Shown: positions 8,212 to 18,507 of the stretch, one piece after another
Layout: every line of letters begins with the position of its first letter
How positions within the stretch are numbered: the first letter of the stretch is position 1
Assembly: GCA_021771265.1 (NCBI GenBank)
Contig: JAETPK010000016.1
Coordinates: 1 to 33,645 of the forward strand
Origin: Oscillospiraceae bacterium
Lineage (GTDB): Bacteria; Bacillota; Clostridia; Oscillospirales; Oscillospiraceae
DNA: 33,645 nt
Reading direction: 5' to 3'
Program-made: the position numbers and the translations under genes
The notes under the pieces: model-generated
Database searches by the model: none
The model's input: the letters and a program-made list of their open reading frames with translations, nothing else
What the model was told of the DNA's origin: nothing

Positions 8212-8312
8212 AACAAGCAGGAACGCTTGTGATCCAAACATTTTCCCTCTCCTTTCTCTATATCATACAGGAAAGCGGGTGGCCGAATGGTCACCCGCTT
8301 TCCTGTATTTCC
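8212..8312 (+). ncRNA. Candidate small RNA of about 100 nt
   Basis: Begins at the predicted start point of the orphan promoter. It opens with a 6-base-pair hairpin ACAAGC-AGGAAC-GCTTGT (8213-8230), passes through a pyrimidine tract CCCTCTCCTTTCTCT (about 8244-8258) that could pair with AGGAGAGGG-type ribosome binding sites, and ends in a very stable hairpin (17 perfect pairs, 8265-8281 with 8292-8308). The U tract after the hairpin is poor (TTTCC). The 3' end abuts the 3' end of the SDR gene in antisense. Prediction from sequence only. Confidence 0.3.
8265..8308. terminator. Long hairpin at the SDR 3' end, probable terminator
   Basis: A 17-base perfect stem that extends to 20 pairs with one G-U, with loop GAAT. 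It begins 8 bases past the SDR stop on minus. There is no U run on minus and only TTT on plus. Confidence 0.5.
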
Positions 8313-8316
8313 GCGT

Positions 8317-9126
8317 TTAATAGTTTGTATCGTATTCCCAGGGTGCGCCGCCGCACAGGCAGCCGCCGTCGATATGGTACGCCTGTCCGGTCATATAGGA
8401 CGACGCGTCAGACGCCAGCAGGATCGCCATGCCCACCAGCTCCTCCGGCATACCGGGGCGCTTCATGGCGATGCGCTCCCGCAGCCAGGGTGCCCGGGTT
8501 GGATGGTCCCAGGTCACCTGAGTCAGCTCTGTCAGAATGTGTCCGGGACTGATGGCGTTTGCCCGGATGCCGTACTGGGCAAATTCCACCGCCATGGCCC
8601 GGGTCAGGGCCACCACGCCGCTTTTGGCCGCGCCATAGACGGAGCAGCCGCCCAGCATCCCCTCGTCGTTATGGGAGCCGATGTTCACGATGCTTCCGCG
8701 CTTCCGCTTGTACATCTCCCTGGCCACTGCCTGGCTCATGAAAAACAGGCCTTTCAGATTCGTATCCATAATGCGGTCATAGGTGGACTCCTCAACGTCC
8801 AGAAGTCCCTCCCGCTTATTGATCCCCGCGACATTGAACAGCACATCGATCTTGCCGTAGGTCTTTACCACTTCATCCACGCAGGCGTGGATGCTGTCCA
8901 AGCGGGTGATGTCCAAATGATGGACCGTGGCCCGGCCGCCGGCAGCATTGATGCGGTCCGCCAAGGGCTGGCATTTGGATACCGTGCGGTTGCACAGCGC
9001 CACTTCCGCTCCGGCATTGGCCAGGCCTTCACTGATGGCCAGTCCGATGCCGCCGCCGGCGCCGGTGACCAGGGCCGTCTTTCCCTTCAGGCCAAAGACG
9101 GAGTTCAGGTATGCGTTCTGTTCCAT
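8317..9126 (-). CDS. Short-chain dehydrogenase/reductase (SDR), gluconate 5-dehydrogenase-like
   Basis: A 269-residue classical SDR that should oxidise or reduce a hydroxyl or keto group with NAD(P). The coenzyme-binding TGAGGGIG is at 21-28, NVAG at 98-101, and the catalytic set Asn123, Ser151, Tyr164 and Lys168 (YGAAK) is complete. The C-terminal part has ISPGHILTELT and the ending SSYMTGQAYHIDGGCLCGG. Layout resembles gluconate 5-dehydrogenase and sugar-acid SDRs, but the substrate is not fixed by sequence. ATG at 9126 has AAGGAGA. It lies 48 bases after the IclR gene on the same strand, and co-transcription is likely. Confidence 0.9.
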   Translation of the reverse strand: MEQNAYLNSVFGLKGKTALVTGAGGGIGLAISEGLANAGAEVALCNRTVSKCQPLADRINAAGGRATVHHLDITRLDSIHACVDEVVKTYGKIDVLFNVAGINKREGLLDVEESTYDRIMDTNLKGLFFMSQAVAREMYKRKRGSIVNIGSHNDEGMLGGCSVYGAAKSGVVALTRAMAVEFAQYGIRANAISPGHILTELTQVTWDHPTRAPWLRERIAMKRPGMPEELVGMAILLASDASSYMTGQAYHIDGGCLCGGAPWEYDTNY

Positions 9127-9174
9127 ACGTTTCTCCTTGTCTCCATGTTCATCCCTGCCATCCGCAGGTATTTT

Positions 9175-9942
9175 TCAATTTCGGAAGCCCATCAGCCGGG
9201 AGATATTTTCCGCTGTCTGGCAGACCTCCCGGATCATAAGTGTCTCGTCTTCCTTCATCCGGTAATCGGGACCGGAAATGCTGACCGCCGCCAGGATCTT
9301 CCGGTTCATATCATAAATGGGCGCCGCCACGCAGATAAGTCCCGCCTCGATCTCGCCATTGTCCATGGCGTAGCCTTTCAGCCGGGCCTGGACCAGCTCG
9401 CCCCGCAGCTGTTCCGGGTCCGTGATGGTGTTTTCCGTCAAGGACTTCGCCTTCCGGCGCATCCAATCGCAGTAGTCATCGATGTACTCCGCCTTCTGTC
9501 CCGCCAGCATGACCTTGCCGCTGCTGGTGGCATAGGCCGGCGCCCGGCCGCCGATCTGGGTATTGCAGACAATGGAGCGGTGGGTCTCCACCTTATCCAA
9601 ATAAAAGATATCGTGCTCCAGCAGCACGCTGAGATTAATGGTCTCCTGCACCGTGTCGCTGAGATGCTCCAGCTCCGGGCGCGCCACCCGGCGCAGGTCC
9701 GACTGGCCCAGAATGGCGCTGGCCAGCAGCATCAGCCGTGGTCCCACTCGATAGCTCTTACGGACGGGGTCCTGCACCAGATACTGGCGGTCCGCCAGCG
9801 TGGACACCTGACGGTACACCGTGGTGGTGGGCAGGTCCAGGTGGTCCACCAGCTCCTTCAGTGTCCATTCGGTCTCTCTATCCATAAAACACTCCAGGAT
9901 CTGCAAGGCACGGAGAATACTGGATACTTGCTCTTTCGCCAT
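9175..9942 (-). CDS. IclR-family transcriptional regulator
   Basis: A protein of 255 residues. The winged helix-turn-helix (about 1-65) reads SSILRALQILECFMDRETEWTLKELVDHLDLPTTTV, followed by the effector domain with GRAPAYATSSGKVMLA and the late AAVSISGPDYRM. IclR proteins respond to small organic acids or sugars. The long frame opens upstream at 10005, but ATG at 9942 is used because AAGGAAGAG sits at 9958-9950. It precedes the SDR on the same strand and is divergent from nifJ, so it may control either. The ligand is unknown. Confidence 0.92.
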   Translation of the reverse strand: MAKEQVSSILRALQILECFMDRETEWTLKELVDHLDLPTTTVYRQVSTLADRQYLVQDPVRKSYRVGPRLMLLASAILGQSDLRRVARPELEHLSDTVQETINLSVLLEHDIFYLDKVETHRSIVCNTQIGGRAPAYATSSGKVMLAGQKAEYIDDYCDWMRRKAKSLTENTITDPEQLRGELVQARLKGYAMDNGEIEAGLICVAAPIYDMNRKILAAVSISGPDYRMKEDETLMIREVCQTAENISRLMGFRN

Positions 9943-9987
9943 AATTTTCTCTTCCTTTCGTGCAAAATGCTCATTTTTCAAAGTTGC

Positions 9988-10027
9988 TTGACAAATACTT
10001 GACAAATAACAGGGGACAGTCTATGAT
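9988..10027 (+). promoter_or_regulatory. Sigma-A promoter of nifJ with a tandem TTGACAAATA repeat
   Basis: TTGACA (9999-10004), 17 bases and TATGAT (10022-10027) form a near-consensus promoter. A second copy of TTGACAAATA begins 11 bases earlier, at 9988, about one helical turn. The predicted RNA start near 10034 leaves a leader of about 150 bases. A second TATAAT (10092-10097) lies inside that leader without a good -35. Confidence 0.65.
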
Positions 10028-10181
10028 GAGTATACCACAAGACTGGTAGCTTGTGAATATTTTTATCACATTTATGTGGAATTTCATTCCGTATAATGGA
10101 AAACCCCAGTCATCACGTGCTTCCTCTCTCCTTGCCAGCCGCGGCGCCGGCTGAACTATGATTTCAGAAAGGAAATGAAAC

Positions 10182-13727
<3,546 letters not shown>

Positions 13728-13744
13728 CCGTTCGTTCTCTTTTT

Positions 13745-13789
13745 AAGCGCGTCCGCCCCGGGCTGTTGCCCGGAGCGGACGCGCTTTTG
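13745..13789 (+). terminator. Intrinsic terminator of nifJ
   Basis: AAGCGCGTCCGC (13745-13756) pairs with GCGGACGCGCTT (13775-13786). The inner arm CCGGGC/GCCCGG extends the stem, and TTTTG follows. It starts 17 bases past the stop codon. Confidence 0.85.
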
Positions 13790-13880
13790 CAACACCCGGT
13801 TGGGGCGGTGGAAAAACTCCCGGAAAAAGTGATGTTTTCCGGTGGCAAAATACGGTATACTGCTGGTGGGAGGGAACCAT

Positions 13881-14699
13881 ATGAACCACGATTTTGCACA
13901 GAATCTGCTGCGCCTGCGGAAAGCCCGGGGGCTGACCCAGGAGCAGCTGGCGGGACAGCTGGGCGTTTCGCCCCAGTCCGTTTCCAAATGGGAAAACTGT
14001 CAGTCTTATCCGGATATTGAGCTGCTGCCCCACCTGGCGGCCTTTTCCGTCAGGATCGACGCCCTGCTGGGCTACCAGTCGGAAAAGCTCCGTACCTCCC
14101 AGTACGAGAGCAAATACCGGGACCCGGCCTATTACTGGGGCAATGATGTCTGGAGCGGCTGCTACGAGGTGCTGCGGCTCATGCCGCCGGTGCGGCCCCT
14201 GCGGCTGCTGGACGTGGGCTGCGGCGAGGGACAGGCGGCGGTGTTCTTCGCCCGGAACGGCTATACCGTCTCCGCCTTTGATGTGACCACCAGCGGTATT
14301 GAAAAAGGCCGGCAGCTGGCGGAACTTCACCGGACGGAGGTGGATTTCTTCCAGGCAGACCTGCTGAACTACCAGCCGGAGAGCGATTTCGACATCGTCT
14401 TCTCCAGCGGCGTCCTCCAGTACATCCCCCGCGGGGAGCGCCGCCGGGTGCTGGAGGGCTACAAGGCCCACACCGCCGTGGGCGGCATCCACGTGCTGAA
14501 CGTGTTCGTGGACAAGCCCTTTTTGCCGGTGCCGCCGGACTGGGAGGAGCAGGAGGATTTCTGGTCCTCGGGAGAGCTGCTCTCCTGCTATGCCGACTGG
14601 AAGGTGGAGCAGCTGGAGGAACGGATCTTCGACTGCGACAGCAGCGGCATCCCCCACCAACACTGCATGGATGTGCTCATCGCCCGCAAAATGGTATAA
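13881..14699 (+). CDS. XRE helix-turn-helix domain fused to a class I SAM methyltransferase
   Basis: A protein of 272 residues. Residues about 5-62 form a Cro/C1-type DNA-binding domain (LLRLRKARGLTQEQLAGQLG, then VSPQSVSKWENCQSYPDIELLP). From about 85 a class I methyltransferase follows, with motif I LLDVGCGEGQAAVFFARNGY, motif II acidic Asp in AFDVTTSGIEKG, and later DIVFSSGVLQYIP. It resembles TehB-like enzymes. DNA binding and methyl transfer in one chain suggest a regulator that modifies a small toxic compound or uses it as a signal, but this is inference. ATG at 13881 has GGGAGGG at 13868-13874. The earlier ATG in frame at 13842 has none and would lie upstream of the -10 (TATACT, 13856-13861). 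Confidence 0.9.
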   Translation: MNHDFAQNLLRLRKARGLTQEQLAGQLGVSPQSVSKWENCQSYPDIELLPHLAAFSVRIDALLGYQSEKLRTSQYESKYRDPAYYWGNDVWSGCYEVLRLMPPVRPLRLLDVGCGEGQAAVFFARNGYTVSAFDVTTSGIEKGRQLAELHRTEVDFFQADLLNYQPESDFDIVFSSGVLQYIPRGERRRVLEGYKAHTAVGGIHVLNVFVDKPFLPVPPDWEEQEDFWSSGELLSCYADWKVEQLEERIFDCDSSGIPHQHCMDVLIARKMV

Positions 14700-14702
14700 G
14701 GC

Positions 14703-14735
14703 AAGGAGGCCCGCGGCATAGCCGTGGGCCTCCTT
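14703..14735 (+). terminator. Probable terminator of the XRE-methyltransferase gene
   Basis: AAGGAGGCCC pairs with GGGCCTCCTT (14726-14735), and four or five inner pairs around an ATA loop (14718-14720) extend the stem to about 15. It begins 4 bases past the stop codon. The following tract (CTGCTTCGCTTT) is only weakly U-rich. Confidence 0.6.
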
Positions 14736-14867
14736 CTGCTTCGCTTTCAGGCATTCTGCCAGTCCATATTTCTGATAAAAGGCAGCGCATACATGCAGCA
14801 AACTGCACAGATATACGCGCCTGGTACGTCTGCATTTTATCAGTTCCTTTAGAAGCAGAATGGTGGG

Positions 14868-14905
14868 TTGACTCTGCCCGCTGTTTTTATATAACATATT
14901 GTTAT
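14868..14905 (+). promoter_or_regulatory. Promoter and palindromic operator candidate upstream of the methionine gamma-lyase
   Basis: TTGACT (14868-14873), a 16-base spacer and TATAAC (14890-14895) form a plausible promoter. Overlapping the -10 is a perfect inverted repeat ATAACA-TAT-TGTTAT (14891-14905), which would place a bound repressor on the start point. No regulator gene in the window is obviously its partner. Confidence 0.45.
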
Positions 14906-14960
14906 AATTCACTATCAGTGTTTTCGATATATTATTTCAACAGAAAGAAGGATCTTCCCC

Positions 14961-16157
14961 ATGAAGCATTTACAAGGCGCGGGTTTCGCCACCCGCCAGA
15001 TCCACGCCGGCAAGGAGAAAAACAGCGCCGGTGCCCTCTCCACCCCCATTTACCAGACCTCCACTTTCGCCTTTGACACGGTGGAGCAGGGCGGCGCCCG
15101 TTTCGCCGGCCAGGAGGGCGGCTACATTTACACCCGCCTGTCCAACCCCTCCCTGCTCCAGGTAGAGGAGAAACTGGCGGCTCTGGAGGGCGGCGAGGCC
15201 GCTCTTGCCACCGCCTCCGGCATGGGTGCCGTGTCCGCCACCCTTTGGAGCCTGGTGGAAGCCGGTGATGAGATCGTGGCTGACGAGACCCTGTATGGCT
15301 GCACCTTCACTCTGCTGACCCACGGTCTGACTAAGTTCGGAGTGAAAGTCACCCTGGTGGATATGTCCGACCCGGAGAATGTGAAAAAGGCCTTGACCCC
15401 CAAGACGAAGGTGGTCTATTTTGAGACCCCCTGCAACCCTACCTTGAAGCTGGTGGACATTCAGGCCGTGGCCGAGGCCGCCCACGCCTATAACCCCGCC
15501 ATCCAGGTGGTGACGGACAACACTTTCTGCTCTCCCTACCTGCAGCGGCCCCTGGAATTGGGCGCCGACATTGTGGTCCACAGCGCCACCAAGTACATCA
15601 ACGGCCACAGCGACGTGATCGCCGGCTTCATCGTGGGCACCCGGAACTTCATTGAAACCTGCCGCTCCACCGGCCTGAAGGACATGACCGGCGCCGTCAT
15701 GAGTCCCTTTGACGCATTTCTGATCGCCCGTGGCCTGAAGACCCTGGACATCCGCATGGACCGCCACTGCGCCAACGCCCGGAAGGTGGCGGAGTTCTTC
15801 CGCAGCCATCCCGCCGTGGACAAGGTCTACTATCCCGGTTTTGAGGACTTCCCCGGCCACGACATCGCCAAAAAGCAGATGAAGGATTTCGGCGGCATGG
15901 TCTCCATTGAGCTGAAGGCCGACCGCGCCGCCACCGCCGCCGCTTTGAACAAGCTGGAGCTGTGCACCATCGCCGTGTCCCTGGGCGGCGCCGAGACCCT
16001 TGTGGAGCACGCGGCCTCCATGACCCACTCCACCTATACCCCCCAGGAGCTGGCCGCCTCCAACATCTCTGAGGGTCTGGTGCGCATCAGCATTGGCCTG
16101 GAGGACCCCGAGGATGTGATCGCCGATTTCAAGCAGGCTCTGGACACCCTGCTGTAA
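14961..16157 (+). CDS. megL: L-methionine gamma-lyase (PLP-dependent)
   Basis: A 398-residue enzyme of the Cys/Met metabolism PLP family. It should break methionine into methanethiol, ammonia and 2-oxobutyrate. The N-terminal GFATRQIHAG, the PLP Lys211 in SATKY, and the segment SEGLVRISIGLEDPED are shared with the family. The active-site Cys114 in LYGCTF is the residue that separates methionine gamma-lyases from the related cystathionine enzymes, and Lys211 has the number found in the Pseudomonas enzyme. ATG at 14961 has AAGGA at 14948-14952. It appears monocistronic. Methionine gamma-lyase is the best call; a homocysteine or cysteine desulfhydrase side activity is possible. Confidence 0.92.
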   Translation: MKHLQGAGFATRQIHAGKEKNSAGALSTPIYQTSTFAFDTVEQGGARFAGQEGGYIYTRLSNPSLLQVEEKLAALEGGEAALATASGMGAVSATLWSLVEAGDEIVADETLYGCTFTLLTHGLTKFGVKVTLVDMSDPENVKKALTPKTKVVYFETPCNPTLKLVDIQAVAEAAHAYNPAIQVVTDNTFCSPYLQRPLELGADIVVHSATKYINGHSDVIAGFIVGTRNFIETCRSTGLKDMTGAVMSPFDAFLIARGLKTLDIRMDRHCANARKVAEFFRSHPAVDKVYYPGFEDFPGHDIAKKQMKDFGGMVSIELKADRAATAAALNKLELCTIAVSLGGAETLVEHAASMTHSTYTPQELAASNISEGLVRISIGLEDPEDVIADFKQALDTLL

Positions 16158-16176
16158 AATCTCCCCTATTTGTCCG

Positions 16177-16200
16177 GTGCCGGCGCAAAAGCGCCGGCAT
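16177..16200 (+). terminator. Probable terminator of the gamma-lyase gene
   Basis: TGCCGGCGC (16178-16186), AAAA loop and GCGCCGGCA (16191-16199) form a perfect 9-pair hairpin about 20 bases past the stop, followed by TCTTCTCTC rather than a clean U run. Confidence 0.6.
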
Positions 16201-16246
16201 CTTCTCTCATACCGGCACTCTCTTTTTTCATGTTTATAAAAATGAA

Positions 16247-16274
16247 TTGACTTTTTTGCATGGCACAGTATAAT
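16247..16274 (+). promoter_or_regulatory. Sigma-A promoter of the ThrE-type exporter operon
   Basis: TTGACT (16247-16252), 16 bases, TATAAT (16269-16274). RNA should start near 16281, about 47 bases ahead of the ATG at 16328. Confidence 0.7.
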
Positions 16275-16327
16275 AATCGGCGTAACACGCCGCCCAGTGC
16301 GGCAGCAAGAGCAGGAGCGTATCTGCC

Positions 16328-17101
16328 ATGAAGACAGAGAACACGGAACAATTTTTAAATTTTTGCTGTGAGACCGGCCGGCAGCTCATACAAAACGGCG
16401 CTGAGATCTACCGGGTGGAGGAGTCCATTGACCGCCTCATGGCCGCTTACGGCTACACGGACACGGAGGTGTTCGCCATCCCCTCCAGCGTCATTTTAAA
16501 TATTCTGGACGGTGGCCATAACTATACCAAAGCCATCCGCATCCGCTCCTCCTTCATCAACCTGGACAAGCTGGAGCGGCTGAACAGCCTGTGCCGTCAG
16601 GTCTGCCGGGAGACACCGCCGCCCGACCAGGCGCTGGCGCAGCTCCGGGCTGTCGCCGCAGTCCCCGGCTATCCCCAGTGGAGCAGTTACCTAGCCCACG
16701 GCTTTGTGGCGGTGTTTTTCACGCTGTTCTGGGGCGGTGTTCCTCTGGACGCCTTCTTCGCCTTCGCCTGCGGTGTGGCCGTCAAGGCGGCCTCCAGCTC
16801 CCTGAGCCGGATGAACACCAATATTTTCTTCACCTACGTCTGCGCCAGCATGGCCATGGTGCTGCCGCCGCTGGTGCTGGTCCATCTGGGTGTGCCGGTG
16901 CATATGGACAAGATCGTCATCGGCGCCATCATGCTGCTGGTGCCCGGCATTGCCATCACCAATGTGATCCGGGATGTGCTGGCCGGCGACTTTCTGACGG
17001 CGCTGACCAAATTCGCCGAGGTACTCATCATCTCCATGGCGCTGGCGCTGGGCATCGCCATTCCCGTGGGTATGGCGCGGCTGTTTCTGGGGGTGATCTG
17101 A
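16328..17101 (+). CDS. Threonine/serine exporter, N-terminal half (ThrE/DUF1212, YjjP type)
   Basis: A 257-residue membrane protein. The N-terminal 110 residues are soluble and contain the conserved GRQLIQNGAEIYRVEESIDR and FAIPSSVILNI of the ThrE family. Hydrophobic segments follow, including FVAVFFTLFWGG and VIGAIMLLVPGIAITNVIRD, the latter a pore-region motif of the family. In corynebacterial ThrE both halves are one chain; here the second half is the next gene, as in the YjjP/YjjB pairs. Those pairs export succinate in Escherichia coli, so the substrate may be an amino acid or a dicarboxylate. The two genes are 1 base apart. AGGAG lies 10 bases ahead of the ATG. Confidence 0.88.
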   Translation: MKTENTEQFLNFCCETGRQLIQNGAEIYRVEESIDRLMAAYGYTDTEVFAIPSSVILNILDGGHNYTKAIRIRSSFINLDKLERLNSLCRQVCRETPPPDQALAQLRAVAAVPGYPQWSSYLAHGFVAVFFTLFWGGVPLDAFFAFACGVAVKAASSSLSRMNTNIFFTYVCASMAMVLPPLVLVHLGVPVHMDKIVIGAIMLLVPGIAITNVIRDVLAGDFLTALTKFAEVLIISMALALGIAIPVGMARLFLGVI

Positions 17102-17102
17102 T

Positions 17103-17540
17103 ATGCGGTTTTTGCCTTGCCTGTACGCCTTCCTGGGCTGCATCAGCTTCTGTTTTATTTTTCAGGTGCGCAAGCCTCTGTTCATTTTCCTGTGCAGCGC
17201 CATCGGTGCCGTTTCCTGGGGTGTGTACCTGCTGGCGGAGCCTTTGGGCTCCGACGCGGTGCGGTGCTTTGTTGCCACCATCGTGGTGTCCGCCCTGGCG
17301 GAGCTGCTGGCCCGGCTACTGAAGGCCCCCGCCACCATCTTCCTGGTCATCGGCATCATTCCCCTGGTGCCCGGCGGCGGACTGTACTACACCATGGACT
17401 ACCTGCTGGATAAAAATTTCCCCATGTTTTCCCAGGTGGGGCTGCAGACCGCCTCCACTGCCGCGGCCATCGCCGTGGGCGCCTCCATGGTCACCTCCAT
17501 CGTCCGGATGCTCACCTGGCGCAGACATCCCCAGGCCTGA
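17103..17540 (+). CDS. Threonine/serine exporter, C-terminal half (DUF3815/ThrE_2, YjjB type)
   Basis: A 145-residue protein with four hydrophobic segments. It carries the family pattern VIGIIPLVPGGGLYYTMDYLL, the equivalent of the LVPG motif in its partner. It follows the first half after one base (TGA-T-ATG), so the two are surely translated together and should form one transporter. A strong terminator follows at 17548-17587. Confidence 0.88.
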   Translation: MRFLPCLYAFLGCISFCFIFQVRKPLFIFLCSAIGAVSWGVYLLAEPLGSDAVRCFVATIVVSALAELLARLLKAPATIFLVIGIIPLVPGGGLYYTMDYLLDKNFPMFSQVGLQTASTAAAIAVGASMVTSIVRMLTWRRHPQA

Positions 17541-17547
17541 AACAATT

Positions 17548-17587
17548 GATCCTCCGTATAGCCCGGACCATACGGAGGATCTGTTTA
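17548..17587 (+). terminator. Intrinsic terminator of the ThrE-type operon
   Basis: A 12-base perfect stem (17548-17559 with 17570-17581, loop 10) followed by TGTTTATGT. It starts 8 bases past the stop codon. The rest of 17588-17740 has a weaker hairpin near 17636-17668 (CGCACG/CGTGCG with an inner CTTCCC/GGGGAG arm) but no gene. Confidence 0.7.
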
Positions 17588-17741
17588 TGTCTGATTTTCA
17601 AGCTCGCCGGCAGGGACGGATGAAGCGGTTCAGGACGCACGGTGCTTCCCACAGGGGAGTATCGTGCGCCCTTCTACTTCCAAAGGGTCTTGCAGCATTC
17701 CGACAAATCGGGAGCTGCTTGTTCACGTGACACCAAAACAG

Positions 17742-17780
17742 AAAAATGCCCGAAGAAGTCTACGCTTCTTCGGGCATTTT
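17742..17780. terminator. Bidirectional intrinsic terminator after the aldolase gene
   Basis: A perfect 16-base inverted repeat (17743-17758 with 17765-17780, loop TCTACG). The arm ends are A-run and T-run, so both strands get a U tract. It lies 25 bases past the aldolase stop codon on minus. Confidence 0.8.
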
Positions 17781-17804
17781 CAAATACTGTCTTGCAGGTG
17801 CCGA

Positions 17805-18470
17805 TCAATAGCCGGTCTTCTTGGCGCCCGGCTGGCCGTAGCTCTTGAAACGCTCCATAACATCCGCCATCTCCTCGTCGGAGAGGATGTTGGGCTTGCC
17901 GATGCACATGGCCCGGTATTGGAGCTCCGCGATATACTCCATATTACAGGCCAGACCGTAAGCACCCTTGATGTCCTTGCCGCAGGTCACCAGGCCATGG
18001 TTGCCCAGCAGCACGGCATTGCTTTCGCCGCAGACCTTAATGGCAGCCTCCGCCAGCTCCAGCGTGCCGAAGGGATAATAGGGTGCGCAGGGCACTGTGG
18101 CCACGCCGGTATCGCCGATGACATAGTGAACGGCCCGGATGGGCTGGCCCAGAACGGCAAAGGTGGTGCAATACATGGAGTGGGTGTGGACCACTGCCCG
18201 GGCCTCGGGCTTATGCTTATAAAACGTGGTGTGCAGGCCCCATTCGCTGGAGGGCTTGCGGGCACCGTCCACGATGTTGGCCTCCAGGTCGGTGATGACC
18301 ACATCCTCGGGCTGAGTGGAAAAATAATCCATGCCGGAGGGGCTGATGGCCATGAGGCCCTTTTCCGCGTTATAAATGCTGATATTGCCGCTGGTGCCGG
18401 TGCTCAGCCGGGCGGCGCTCATTTTCTTGCCGTATTCAACGACCAGTTCTCTCTCTTCCTGCATCAACAT
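17805..18470 (-). CDS. Class II aldolase (fuculose-phosphate/5-deoxyribulose-phosphate aldolase type)
   Basis: A 221-residue zinc aldolase with the L-fuculose-phosphate aldolase layout. Visible are GTSGNIS (25-31), SPSGMDY (43-49), catalytic Glu76 in SSEWGLH, and the zinc His pair 95/97 in VVHTHSMY. A third zinc His is in the later GNHGLVTCG. It should cleave a ketose 1-phosphate to dihydroxyacetone phosphate and an aldehyde. It lies 37 bases downstream of an MtnA-like isomerase on the same strand, which points to 5-deoxyribulose 1-phosphate or methylthioribulose 1-phosphate as substrate rather than fuculose phosphate. The ATG at 18470 has AGGAGG 8 bases ahead; a second ATG at 18464 is possible. 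Confidence 0.88.
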   Translation of the reverse strand: MLMQEERELVVEYGKKMSAARLSTGTSGNISIYNAEKGLMAISPSGMDYFSTQPEDVVITDLEANIVDGARKPSSEWGLHTTFYKHKPEARAVVHTHSMYCTTFAVLGQPIRAVHYVIGDTGVATVPCAPYYPFGTLELAEAAIKVCGESNAVLLGNHGLVTCGKDIKGAYGLACNMEYIAELQYRAMCIGKPNILSDEEMADVMERFKSYGQPGAKKTGY

Positions 18471-18507
18471 ATTCCGTTCCTCCTATCATTTTGCAGCGGG
18501 GAAAATC

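Noticed and set aside
8050-8294. Small minus-strand frames between marR and the SDR
   Set aside because: No ribosome binding site or family resemblance; the stretch is explained by promoters and hairpins.
10051-10070. Rex-type site (TTGTGA...TCACA) in the nifJ leader
   Set aside because: The spacer is 9 bases, whereas the Rex and CRP/FNR-type sites I know use about 6; kept only as an inverted repeat.
14740-14960. SAM riboswitch or T-box ahead of the methionine gamma-lyase
   Set aside because: No conserved T-box sequence or SAM aptamer elements recognised; the hairpin there lies upstream of the promoter.
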